Assembly: GCA_964444795.1 (NCBI GenBank)
Contig: CAYUIQ010000008.1
Span: 11,275 to 75,274 of the forward strand
Source of the DNA: JABMRP01 sp964444795
GTDB lineage: Bacteria > Planctomycetota > Planctomycetia > Pirellulales > Thermoguttaceae
Direction of reading: 5' to 3'
DNA: 64,000 bases
The position numbers and the translations under genes were made by a program. Under the pieces are notes generated by a model that saw only the letters and a list, made by a program, of their open reading frames with translations, was not told the DNA's origin and made no database searches. The first letter of the stretch is position 1, and each line of letters starts with the position of its first letter. Positions 53,610-62,093 of this stretch are shown piece by piece.

Positions 53610-54676
53610 GGCAACTCTTCCGCATTTCTAGTCGGGGGCGATAGCGGCAACTCCAGCCACGCCAGGCCGACGTGCCGCCGCATGTGGCTGGTGCTGTTGC
53701 CGCCGGGCGCATCGTAGAACAAAGCCAGTCGCTTGTCTACCTGGACAACCGAGGGCAGGCCGATGCACTTCTGTGACCAGGTACAGTTTTGACCATCGAG
53801 CACCACGGCCTTGTTTTTTGGATCCCACCTGTTCGGGTCCTCGCTCCAGTATACCCAAACGGCATCGGTGTATTCTCCGCCGCCGATGCCAATGTGGTTG
53901 GTAAAAAGGAACCACGTCTTGATGCTCTTTTCGTAGTACAGCGAGGAGTTTTCAATTTGCTCTTCGATGGGCACCATGGGCCGTGGATCGACAGTCCACG
54001 GCCCGTCGAGATTCTTCGTCCGCGCAATACCAAGCGTACGCTGGACGCAGGGATTCCCGGCCTTTCGAGTTGTCGCGCTGAAGAACTGGAGAAACTCGTC
54101 ACCATGTTGGATGACCTGGCCGGGACTGGCCGTGATGGAATAGTACGTGCCGGGTTTCGTTCGGAAAGGTACGACATCCTTCTGTTTCACCCATGGGCCC
54201 GCCGGGCCCGTTCCTCTGGCCTTCATCGTGAGATAGGGAAACGACGGGACCAGATGCGGTGGGGGGGAAACGTTGGGCGTTCCGAGGTAAAACATGTGCC
54301 ACTGCCGGCCATCGTGATAAGTAATGCCGTAAGAGGCGGATTTCGCGTCATCCTCGCCCGGTTTGCCGAAATCGAGGATGGGGCCTTTCTTCTCCCAAGT
54401 AACGAGGTCCTTGCTTGTCGCCAGCGAGCAGAGCCATCCCTTGGGACCCGCCGCGTCGTAGTGCATGTAGTACGTGCCATCGGCCTCAAATACCCAAACA
54501 TCACGGGCGCCCAGGATATCGCACTGCTCCGGTCCGTCGCCGTGTCGAAGCACGATACCATGGTCCTTCGCATCCATCCGTAGCGTGGTCTCCGGACGAC
54601 CGTCGCGGTACGCGGGTTCCGCTGCCCATAAGGTGGTTGTGAACAGGATGAAGATTGCAGGCTGTGTAAGTTTCAT
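53606..54676 (-). CDS. GH43-like propeller protein, secreted
   Basis: A 356-aa protein. The ATG at 54676 begins a signal peptide (LTQPAIFILFTTTLWAA); the frame opens earlier, at 54880, inside the neighbouring gene. Blades resemble GH43/GH130 enzymes: CDILGARDVWVFEADGTYYMHYDAA, YGITYHDGRQWHMFYLG, GQVIQHGDEFLQFFSAT and SSLYYEKSIKTWFLFTNH. It overlaps the next GH106 gene by 4 bp (ATGA). It may cut or bind a glycan in the same pathway. It is not close in sequence to the propeller at 6259-7329 beyond the fold. Confidence 0.75.
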   Translation of the reverse strand: MKLTQPAIFILFTTTLWAAEPAYRDGRPETTLRMDAKDHGIVLRHGDGPEQCDILGARDVWVFEADGTYYMHYDAAGPKGWLCSLATSKDLVTWEKKGPILDFGKPGEDDAKSASYGITYHDGRQWHMFYLGTPNVSPPPHLVPSFPYLTMKARGTGPAGPWVKQKDVVPFRTKPGTYYSITASPGQVIQHGDEFLQFFSATTRKAGNPCVQRTLGIARTKNLDGPWTVDPRPMVPIEEQIENSSLYYEKSIKTWFLFTNHIGIGGGEYTDAVWVYWSEDPNRWDPKNKAVVLDGQNCTWSQKCIGLPSVVQVDKRLALFYDAPGGNSTSHMRRHVGLAWLELPLSPPTRNAEELP

Positions 54677-54758
54677 TTCGATCTCGTCTTTGCTTCTTTC
54701 TTCGCGATTTAGTCCAGACGCCTGCGCCCAGGCAGTCGCCACTTCACCTGGCAGTACT

Positions 54759-55763
54759 TCAGAAGACGCGGTTTCGGTCGACCGCGGCCGTATATTCGTC
54801 CAACAACAGACGGAAGACCCGATATTGATCGATTGTAACATGTGGCGGCGTCTGGTGGTCGACGCTGGGGATGAAGCCACCCGATCGCATCAGAGGCAAT
54901 AGCCGCTCGAATTCGTTTCTCATCGCCTCCTCGCCCTTGTCCATCACCATCTTGTCGAAGTGGCCCACCAGGCAGACCTCGGGAAACGCGCGCCTTACGT
55001 CCATGCCGTCAACACCTGCTTGTCGTTCCAGCGGCAACACGCCGCGAATCCCTTCGCGCAACAGCCAGGGCACCATCCTGGTCACGTCCCCATCCGTGTC
55101 GACCAGAGGGACAATGTTCTTCTCGAGCAGTCGCGGTACGATCTGACGATAATAGGGCGCGATGAACTCGTCGAAATGCCGCTGCGAAATCATCGGGCCC
55201 TTGTTGTACGACATATCTTCGGCGATTGTCGCAAACGTAGGCACGCAGACCTGCTCGACCTGGTCGAGAATCTTCAGATTGAAGTCGGTCAAGTCCTGGT
55301 TGATCCGATGAAGCAACTCCGGCTGGTCGAAGAACGCGAGGCCGATCTTGGTGAAGCCCATCAACGTCCGGGGAAACCAGAAGTAGCCTTCCAGCGTGAT
55401 CCACACAACAGCTTCACCGCGGGCCTGCCGATCGGCCCATGGCCGCATCGCCTCGATCGCGCGGCCGTGATCCGGGAAGAACCTGGGCCGCAGCCGGAGG
55501 TAGTCGTCCATGTTCGAGACAATCCCCTCCACGTGGTGCTGAACCGCGTCGATCGTGTCGTCGGTGGTCGAGAACCAGAACTGCTGATAGGGGTCGAGAC
55601 CGAAATACTCGGCGATCTCGAAGACGCTCTCCAGTTCCGCGGGCAGCCCCTGTCGTTTCCAGTTGGCGATCGTCTCATCCCACCACATGGCCCATTCCCA
55701 GCGTGGTAGCCGGTCGACGGGCTCAAAATCCATCACCGCGCGAAAGCGTTCGACGTGGTTCAT
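54759..55763 (-). CDS. UroD-superfamily protein, DTDG type
   Basis: A 334-aa protein. The start MNHVERFRAVMDFEPVDRLPRWEW, then VVWITLEGYFWFPRTLMG, FATIAEDMSYNKGPMIS and KNIVPLVDTDGDVTRMVPWLL give the barrel. At the zinc-site position it has V-D-T-D in place of H-x-C, so the metal site is lost. SVDHQTPPHVTIDQYRVF at the end is the usual closing helix-loop. It overlaps the upstream GH106 gene by 4 bp (ATGA), meaning direct translational coupling to a glycosidase. Confidence 0.85.
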   Translation of the reverse strand: MNHVERFRAVMDFEPVDRLPRWEWAMWWDETIANWKRQGLPAELESVFEIAEYFGLDPYQQFWFSTTDDTIDAVQHHVEGIVSNMDDYLRLRPRFFPDHGRAIEAMRPWADRQARGEAVVWITLEGYFWFPRTLMGFTKIGLAFFDQPELLHRINQDLTDFNLKILDQVEQVCVPTFATIAEDMSYNKGPMISQRHFDEFIAPYYRQIVPRLLEKNIVPLVDTDGDVTRMVPWLLREGIRGVLPLERQAGVDGMDVRRAFPEVCLVGHFDKMVMDKGEEAMRNEFERLLPLMRSGGFIPSVDHQTPPHVTIDQYRVFRLLLDEYTAAVDRNRVF

Positions 55764-58700
55764 GGCGTTCCCTTCGTTTGAAGAACGACCGGCCCCAGCA
55801 ACCCCGAGGGCAGCAACGGGGACTCCTTCTTATAGGTTGTCACGTTGGTTTTCGTCAACCGCTCTTCCGGCGGCAGCGCGGCGTCGCCGATCAGGCGGTT
55901 GGGCCAGAGGTTCACCACGTCGATTTCCAGACGGTTGCCGGTCGGCTTGACGGCATCCGTGATCTCCACGCGCCACGGGGCCGTCCAGACGACGCCGAGG
56001 TCCTTGCCGTTGAGACATACCGTCGCCACGTTGCTCACCTTGCCCAGGTCGAGGTAGAGCCGACGGTTCCCGCCGCGCGAGGTCTCGGGCAAGTCGAACG
56101 TCTGCCGGTAGGTGGCCGTGCCGCTGTAGTGGCGGATGCCCTCTTCGGGACGCTTGGTCCAATCTTCGAGTTTCTCGAAGACGACCGACTCGGGCCCGCC
56201 CCACTTCGGATCGAACGACACGGTCCATGGGCCGGCGAGTTCCGCGAGCGGTTTCAACTCGGGGAAGTTCTTGGCCTCCATCAAGGTTGCGTCTCCGGCC
56301 TCTTTGCGAAAGACCACAAAGTAGCTTTCCCGCGGCGCGAACGCCAGCGGGACGGCCGTGCGACCGTCTTCCATACGCCAATCGGGCAAATCGCGAATCT
56401 GTCCGGTGACCGCGTCCCAGAGCTCCGGCTGCTTGCCACCGGTGCGAAACACAACCTCGGCGGTGGCCGCCGCGCGTGACTGATTGCTGAGGAAGTAGAT
56501 CTCGCGACCGACGTCACGGCGATGAATCCAATCGAGCCGCGCCCCCGCGCTCACGGCGCGGAACTCGACGTCGGGCGCCAGACCGTCTCTTCGCACGATC
56601 TCCTCAAGCGTCATGTCCGAAATCACGCGGCCCGACGCCTCCGCCGGCCACATTGCGTCGGCCAGCTCCTTCACTTGCTCGTCACACTCCGGAAGGTTCG
56701 TCAGGCCCGGCGCTGCGGTCGGTCGAGGGCCGATGACCGTCACGCCACCGTCGGCCAGTTCCTTGATCTTCCGTAGCACCACCGGCGATACGCTCCACGA
56801 CGCATCGTGCGGTAGCACCAAGTAGCGATAGCTCATGCCGTCGGGCAAAACCATCCGGCCGTCCTTGGCCGCTGCCCGGTGGAGCAGCACCTCAGCGTTG
56901 AGCGCGTCGTAGTCGAAACCAGCCGGGCGCATCGGCTGCTGCAGGTTGCGTGGAGCGATGAAGCCGGGAATGTCTTCCCCGCGGAAGTAGGCGAAGTCGG
57001 CCACGAAACGTCCTTGCCGCAACAGGTGTTGGCAGCGGGCGATATAGCTGAGCCACCCGTGGCTCATGTCCCACCAGGTGATGTAGGGGTCGAAGTGCGT
57101 GCCGACGTTGACCCACTGGTAGCCCGGCTTCGCGTCCAGCCGCGGTTGATGCACCCAGAAACAAAGCACGTAACGGGTCAGGCCGTGGCAGAAGGCGTCG
57201 TCGCCGATGTCCTTCATGTTCCAGGGCGTGGACGTCCAGTCACCGGCATACATGTAGGTGAAGGCCTCGGCCTGACAGATGGGCTTGCCGTAGATGTGCG
57301 CTGCACAGGCCGCCTGCTTCACCGACGGGTTGAACTGGCTGTGCGTGATGGGGCCGTCCGGCTCCACCTTCCGTTTCCAGAATTCACCCATCGGGATGTC
57401 GTTGATCCCTTCACACTGCAGCGCGTCGATCCAGTGGCCGAAGAACGGCCCGCCCGACTCGGGATGCGTGCCGCGCATCCCGCCGGCGACCGTCCGTTCG
57501 CGCAACCGGCCGTAGTAGTTGGCCGCCACCAGGTCGGCCGCCGTGCGGCGATAGTCGGCGAGGAACCGCCGCGTGGTCTCGGCGTCGTCCACGGTCGCCC
57601 CCAGCACGGCCGGCAGGAACAAGAGCGGATCGTAGCCCCGACGCCGTTGGAACTCTTCGCGCATCTTGGGCGTCCAGGTGGGCTGGCCGAGCTCCCAACT
57701 GTCGATGTGGAAGTACTGCAGCGTCTTGCCCACCAGCGGGCCGGCGTCGGCGATCAGCTTGGCGCCGGTGGCGTCGAAATGGGCGTCCATGGCCGCCGCA
57801 CTCATCGTGTCGATTTCCGGCCCGACGGGTCCGGAGCCGACGCACTTGGTCGGGTTGCCGTGCAAGGTGTATCCGATCCGCAAGACGCGCCACGAACCGG
57901 CCGGGGCATCCCAGGTCAGGTGTCCTTCCTCGTCGGTGAACTGCGTCAGGTCCACCACGGCGTCGCGCTGCCAGAGTCCCTTCCGAGATGAGCGAGGCTT
58001 CTTGAGTTCGGCGCGGGTCAACAGCGCGATCTCCGCGACCTGGACGTTCCAGTTCTCCTTGCCCTGAAAGGGATGGGAGGAGAGGAACACGACCCGGAAG
58101 TGGGCCGATCGGACTTCGTCCAGCGGGAGGACGAGTTCCTTGTTCGGCTGAACCGTTGCACGCTTGACCGCGCGGTACGTCTTGCCGTCATCCGAGCACT
58201 GGATTTCGATCTCCTTTGGCCCGCAGTCGGAGTACGGCATCAGGTAGAGTCCGGCCGCCGGCCAGGCTTCGTCGTAATCGAACTGGAGGTACTCGGGCTT
58301 CTCGGGAGTCGGCCCCATGCCGGGCTTGTCGCTGTTGGAGATCCAACGCGTGTCGTCCATGCCGTCTTCCGCCAGCGCGGGGGGATACTTGGGGAAGTTT
58401 GAACTGGCCGTCAATCGCGGCTCGTGCGATGCACCCTCCGGCAACGGGCATGCCAGTACGGCAATGTCGCGATAAAAGCCCTGTGCGGTCGCCGGTTGTG
58501 GCAGGTCCACGTGTACTTGCCCCGGCCCTTTCACCACGCTCGGCGCGCTGACGATCTTCTTCGCGGCATGTTCCTCCGTGACCCACGCCCCGCCGCAGTT
58601 CCAGCCACTGCACAGGTTCACGCCCAGCGCGATGCCCAACCGGTCGGCCTCGCGCACCGCGTGTTTGTACATCTCCCGCCACTCGGGGCTCATGAAGTGC

Positions 58701-58957
58701 GGTCCGCGCGGCGCTGGCGGTCCCGCCTGGCCGGCGTCGAACAACAGCGCCCCGCCGATCCCCTGCCGCTTCATCTCCTCGAAGTCGCGGGTGATCCCCT
58801 CTTTGCTGGCCGCGCCGTTGAGCCACCACCAGTAACACCAGGCGTTGGCCTCTTCCGGCGGTTTGGCGAAGGCCTTTTCCAGTTCGTCACCCGCCCGGAT
58901 CGGGCCGGTACCGAAGAGGAGGCTGAGGAAGAACGTCAGCATCAGTGTGCGTCTCAT
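55760..58957 (-). CDS. GH106-type glycoside hydrolase (alpha-L-rhamnosidase family)
   Basis: A 1065-aa protein from the ATG at 58957, fixed by AAAGGAGAA and a signal peptide (LMLTFFLSLLFGTGPIRA); an earlier opening at 59440 lies in the next gene. GH106 blocks are RDFEEMKRQGIGGALLFDAG, GIALGVNLCSGWNCGGAWVT, FHIDSWELGQPTWTPKM and QAEAFTYMYAGDWTS. A C-terminal sandwich (CLNGKDLGVVWTAPWRVEIT, LWPNRLIGDAALPPEERLTK) is near-identical in motif to that of the other GH106 gene, so the two are divergent paralogues. It overlaps the following UroD-type gene by 4 bp. Confidence 0.87.
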   Translation of the reverse strand: MRRTLMLTFFLSLLFGTGPIRAGDELEKAFAKPPEEANAWCYWWWLNGAASKEGITRDFEEMKRQGIGGALLFDAGQAGPPAPRGPHFMSPEWREMYKHAVREADRLGIALGVNLCSGWNCGGAWVTEEHAAKKIVSAPSVVKGPGQVHVDLPQPATAQGFYRDIAVLACPLPEGASHEPRLTASSNFPKYPPALAEDGMDDTRWISNSDKPGMGPTPEKPEYLQFDYDEAWPAAGLYLMPYSDCGPKEIEIQCSDDGKTYRAVKRATVQPNKELVLPLDEVRSAHFRVVFLSSHPFQGKENWNVQVAEIALLTRAELKKPRSSRKGLWQRDAVVDLTQFTDEEGHLTWDAPAGSWRVLRIGYTLHGNPTKCVGSGPVGPEIDTMSAAAMDAHFDATGAKLIADAGPLVGKTLQYFHIDSWELGQPTWTPKMREEFQRRRGYDPLLFLPAVLGATVDDAETTRRFLADYRRTAADLVAANYYGRLRERTVAGGMRGTHPESGGPFFGHWIDALQCEGINDIPMGEFWKRKVEPDGPITHSQFNPSVKQAACAAHIYGKPICQAEAFTYMYAGDWTSTPWNMKDIGDDAFCHGLTRYVLCFWVHQPRLDAKPGYQWVNVGTHFDPYITWWDMSHGWLSYIARCQHLLRQGRFVADFAYFRGEDIPGFIAPRNLQQPMRPAGFDYDALNAEVLLHRAAAKDGRMVLPDGMSYRYLVLPHDASWSVSPVVLRKIKELADGGVTVIGPRPTAAPGLTNLPECDEQVKELADAMWPAEASGRVISDMTLEEIVRRDGLAPDVEFRAVSAGARLDWIHRRDVGREIYFLSNQSRAAATAEVVFRTGGKQPELWDAVTGQIRDLPDWRMEDGRTAVPLAFAPRESYFVVFRKEAGDATLMEAKNFPELKPLAELAGPWTVSFDPKWGGPESVVFEKLEDWTKRPEEGIRHYSGTATYRQTFDLPETSRGGNRRLYLDLGKVSNVATVCLNGKDLGVVWTAPWRVEITDAVKPTGNRLEIDVVNLWPNRLIGDAALPPEERLTKTNVTTYKKESPLLPSGLLGPVVLQTKGTP

Positions 58958-59046
58958 TGCGGGTTCTCCTTTGTTTGTGAATTTCGACGTCCCCAATGGC
59001 ACGGAGCCGATGGGGACGGGAATGGCGCGGACCGAGTGACTGAATG

Positions 59047-60471
59047 TCATTTCCTTTCCATGTGGAAGTCCAGCACCCTTAGCGGCGTGGGTTGGTGAAC
59101 TTCCTTCGGCGACTCCTGCACCATGATCGAGAGCACTTCCCGGCTTCTCCACCGATAGACATCGCCGAGCATCTCGTTGAGGAACGGACCTTCCTCGGTG
59201 TGGATGATCCTCCAATCCTTCCATTTCGAGTCCGCGGTCGCGGCAGCGAAGGTCAGGTTGCCTCTTGGGAAGAAGACCCCGCGGCTCCATGCGTCGCAGT
59301 AAACGAGATAGGCGTTGTCCGCTGCGTCCAAGAACACCTTGGGGCGATTGCCGGCCACCATGGGCAATTCGACGTGATGCCAGAGGGCGTCGGCGTCTCG
59401 CCAGTAATGATGATAGCGGCGAGCCTCGGGCGGACCCCATCGGTGCTGGCCGGGTTTGCCGCCGGCCGCTTCAAGCGATTGATCGGTGCAGTGCCACATC
59501 ACGGCGTGAATGCGGCCCTGGGAATCAACGGCCTGTCCGTGCGTGTTCATCAATCCAAGGGCCCGGCTGATATCGACGACTTTGACTGCCGGTGAACCGA
59601 CGCCGGGCGGCTCGGGGAACGGTTCTCCTCGATTGTTGCGCCAGGTCTTGCCCCGGTCCTGGCTGTAGGCATACATCAGATCGTGGTTGGCCCCCTGACT
59701 GCTTTCGCGCCAAACCCACGTAGTGTGTAGGTTGCCACGCGGACCGTAATCGTATCCATTGGGGTAGGAACACCTGCTTCCGCTTTTGCCCATGGCGTCC
59801 TGAAACAGGCCGGCCCGCGAGTCGATCTGCCGGGTGTCGATCCAAGTGCCCGTCTCGGGCTCGTAGTCGACAAGCATCCGGTCGCCGTTGCCGGACCCGC
59901 CCTGGCGGTAGCAGAATTGCAGGCCGCCGTCCGGGGTCTGCCAGAACCTGGGGTAGGTGATCCCGATGGGTTTGCCCTTCTCCAGTTCCGATGTAACGGG
60001 CTCGAAGAGAGAAGCCTCCCACGCGACACTCTGGGGATTGGCGGCCGCACCCTTCCCGGAAACACGATAGTGAAGCGGATGGCCGTGATGGTCGAATGCC
60101 AGGTGAATGGTTCCATCTTTGGGGCAGATTCCCAAGGAGATCGTGTTGTGGGCGTCGTTGCTGGTGAAATCGTAGTCGTCGAATCGGACGACCTGCCAAT
60201 CCCCGCCGGGAAGTTTCCGTCGGGCAAGACACACTCGCCGGCCACCGTCGTAGTAGGCTACGTATTGATGATCCTGATGAGTAACCACCACATCTTGCTG
60301 AAACGCCAAGCCGTTGATGCACTGGCCGAAACCTCCTCGGATGGTGAGCGCTTCGGCATCGACCACACGGTCGCCGACCTTAGTGACTTGGAAGTCGGCG
60401 CGGCCCTCGGGCGATAATCCGAAGAGCAGTACGGCCGGCAAAAGACCATAGCGATAGCGAGTGGCAAGCAT
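59047..60471 (-). CDS. BNR_4-family seven-bladed propeller, secreted
   Basis: A 474-aa protein. The ATG at 60471 follows AAGGAAA and starts a signal peptide (YRYGLLPAVLLFGLSPEGRA); 37 earlier codons are dropped. The BNR_4 pattern includes QDVVVTHQDHQYVAYYDGGRRVCLARR, HNTISLGICPKDGTIHLAFDHHGHPLHYR and YPNGYDYGPRGNLHTTWVWRES. This fold is shared with long ulvan lyases (PL24/PL25) and with uncharacterised glycan-binding proteins; H-H pairs in these blades could be catalytic. It ends 89 bp before the first GH106 gene. Confidence 0.8.
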   Translation of the reverse strand: MLATRYRYGLLPAVLLFGLSPEGRADFQVTKVGDRVVDAEALTIRGGFGQCINGLAFQQDVVVTHQDHQYVAYYDGGRRVCLARRKLPGGDWQVVRFDDYDFTSNDAHNTISLGICPKDGTIHLAFDHHGHPLHYRVSGKGAAANPQSVAWEASLFEPVTSELEKGKPIGITYPRFWQTPDGGLQFCYRQGGSGNGDRMLVDYEPETGTWIDTRQIDSRAGLFQDAMGKSGSRCSYPNGYDYGPRGNLHTTWVWRESSQGANHDLMYAYSQDRGKTWRNNRGEPFPEPPGVGSPAVKVVDISRALGLMNTHGQAVDSQGRIHAVMWHCTDQSLEAAGGKPGQHRWGPPEARRYHHYWRDADALWHHVELPMVAGNRPKVFLDAADNAYLVYCDAWSRGVFFPRGNLTFAAATADSKWKDWRIIHTEEGPFLNEMLGDVYRWRSREVLSIMVQESPKEVHQPTPLRVLDFHMERK

Positions 60472-60556
60472 GGGTGGTTTCCTTGGCAAGGTGGGAGTTC
60501 GAGCCGCCGAAGCCCGGGCATTTGTGCCCGGAGTTTCTAAACGGCCCAAGCGTCGT

Positions 60557-60964
60557 TCATAGCTGCAAGTCGAAATCGGCATCGTCGACGGACTTGGTCA
60601 CGTCGAAAGTCAGTGTGCTCTCCGTGTTGTACTTCGCCGCGACAATCGGTTCAGTCTTCGACGCCAGCGGGCTGGTCGGGTCGTCGGGGAAGACATGCTC
60701 CTGGCCGACGACCTTGTAGCCCTGGATCGCGACTTTCTTCTTGCCCACGGCGACCTCCAGCGCGTATTGCCCGTTGGTGATCAGCCCCTCGGCGGTCGGC
60801 CCGTCACCGTCGGCCGGATGGAAGGAGATGGTTCCGTTTTCGATCGGTACGCCATCCAGTGTCACCGTACCGCCAATCTCAACCCGGCCGTCGCCACCGC
60901 AGCCGGCTGCCAGCAGCAACATCGTCGCGGCGAAACAAGTCGTCGTACAGTTATGCAACATCAT
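60557..60964 (-). CDS. Small lipoprotein with carboxypeptidase-regulatory-like fold
   Basis: A 135-aa protein. The ATG at 60964 overlaps the DUF1559 stop (ATGATG). The lipobox is LLLAAGC, after a short signal; then GGTVTLDGVPIENGTISFHP and GQYALEVAVGKKKVAIQGYKV show the transthyretin-like beta-sandwich common in planctomycete lipoproteins. DUF1559-lipoprotein pairs recur throughout the phylum; the function is unknown. It ends 85 bp before the BNR_4 gene, so it may belong to the same transcript. Confidence 0.85.
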   Translation of the reverse strand: MMLHNCTTTCFAATMLLLAAGCGGDGRVEIGGTVTLDGVPIENGTISFHPADGDGPTAEGLITNGQYALEVAVGKKKVAIQGYKVVGQEHVFPDDPTSPLASKTEPIVAAKYNTESTLTFDVTKSVDDADFDLQL

Positions 60965-61893
60965 AGCTGTCCTCCCGTCTCCCCGCCACTGATCGAGCCG
61001 TATGCCTGCCAAATGTTCAGGGCGACGCTCTCGCTGACAAATCGCACCGACCCGTCGCCGAGCAGGGCGTTGACGCCGCCGGCATGCAGGCTTCGGGAAG
61101 AAATCCAACCGTCTGGAGCGCCGGTATACACACAAGGCCCGGGGTAGGTCGCGGAACTTGGGGCAATGCAAAGGCAGCGGTCGACGCCCGAGTTGGGTGT
61201 GTTCTTCGTGTTGAACTGGCAGGCCCCGGCCGTGTTATTGAAGATCGAGCCCCGCACGTCGTAATCGTTGGCACTTTGCATCTGCGCCACCTCGGCCATC
61301 ACCACGGTGTTGGTCACGCCGTCGCGGAAGTCGGCGATCGTGGTCTGCCGGCCCTGGCTGTTGCGATAGTCGCCGAAGGGTGCCGCCAGGTACTGCGGCT
61401 CGGTCTGGAGGAAATTCGCGTTGCCGTAGTTCACCACATAGTTGCCCAGGGCGAAATGGTACTGGTTCGCCCGCCAGAACCCAGGCCCGTCGGTGGGGCA
61501 GGCGTACATGGGCACTTGCACCAGCCGCGCCTCGTCGTTGTCGGCGTGCCAGAAGGGGCGGTTCTCGTTGTACAGTTCGTTGACCGCGCTCTGCTCGATG
61601 TAGGGCCACAAGGCGACGACGAACGTCTTGCGATCCCGATTGGGATCGATGCCGGTCCCGCCGTCGGAAATGGAACCGTAGGGAAAGACGCGAAATGCCT
61701 GATGGTAGTTATGCAGCGCCAGGCCCCATTGTTTCAGGTTGTTGCTACACTGCATCCTCCGCGCCGCCGCCCGCACCGCCTGGACCGCCGGCAGCAAGAG
61801 CCCGATGAGGATGCCGATGATGGCGATGACCACCAGAAGTTCGACCAGTGTAAACGCCCTTTTCGGCCGCAGGGAACGATGTTGTCGCACCAT
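60961..61893 (-). CDS. DUF1559 pilin-like exported protein
   Basis: A 310-aa protein. A type IV pilin-like start (RAFTLVELLVVIAIIGILIG, then LLLPAVQAVRAAARRMQCSNN) is cleaved by a prepilin peptidase; the C-terminus has the H-x-GG-x-N-x-LxxDGSVRFVSE block. These define DUF1559, expanded to dozens of copies in Pirellulales-type planctomycetes. GGAGG precedes the ATG. It is first in a likely transcript with the lipoprotein. Confidence 0.92.
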   Translation of the reverse strand: MVRQHRSLRPKRAFTLVELLVVIAIIGILIGLLLPAVQAVRAAARRMQCSNNLKQWGLALHNYHQAFRVFPYGSISDGGTGIDPNRDRKTFVVALWPYIEQSAVNELYNENRPFWHADNDEARLVQVPMYACPTDGPGFWRANQYHFALGNYVVNYGNANFLQTEPQYLAAPFGDYRNSQGRQTTIADFRDGVTNTVVMAEVAQMQSANDYDVRGSIFNNTAGACQFNTKNTPNSGVDRCLCIAPSSATYPGPCVYTGAPDGWISSRSLHAGGVNALLGDGSVRFVSESVALNIWQAYGSISGGETGGQL

Positions 61894-62093
61894 GGCAGCC
61901 AGCCTCCGTGGGATGATTCGTCAGCCCGGGAACGTCACCTGCCAATTCTAACACACGGGTTCTGCCGGAATCCACCGTGTCTGGCGACAATCTGCCGTCA
62001 TTTCGCGACACCGGGACCGGTGCTATCGTAGCATGGCGAGAAAGCCTTCCCAAAACCGTGACAGTCAGGAGATTTCCGAATGCAGGCAACACA

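Noticed and set aside
47115..55763. True HemE (uroporphyrinogen decarboxylase for haem) among the UroD genes
   Set aside because: None shows the HemE N-terminal motif PVWxMRQAGRY, and they lie among glycosidase genes.
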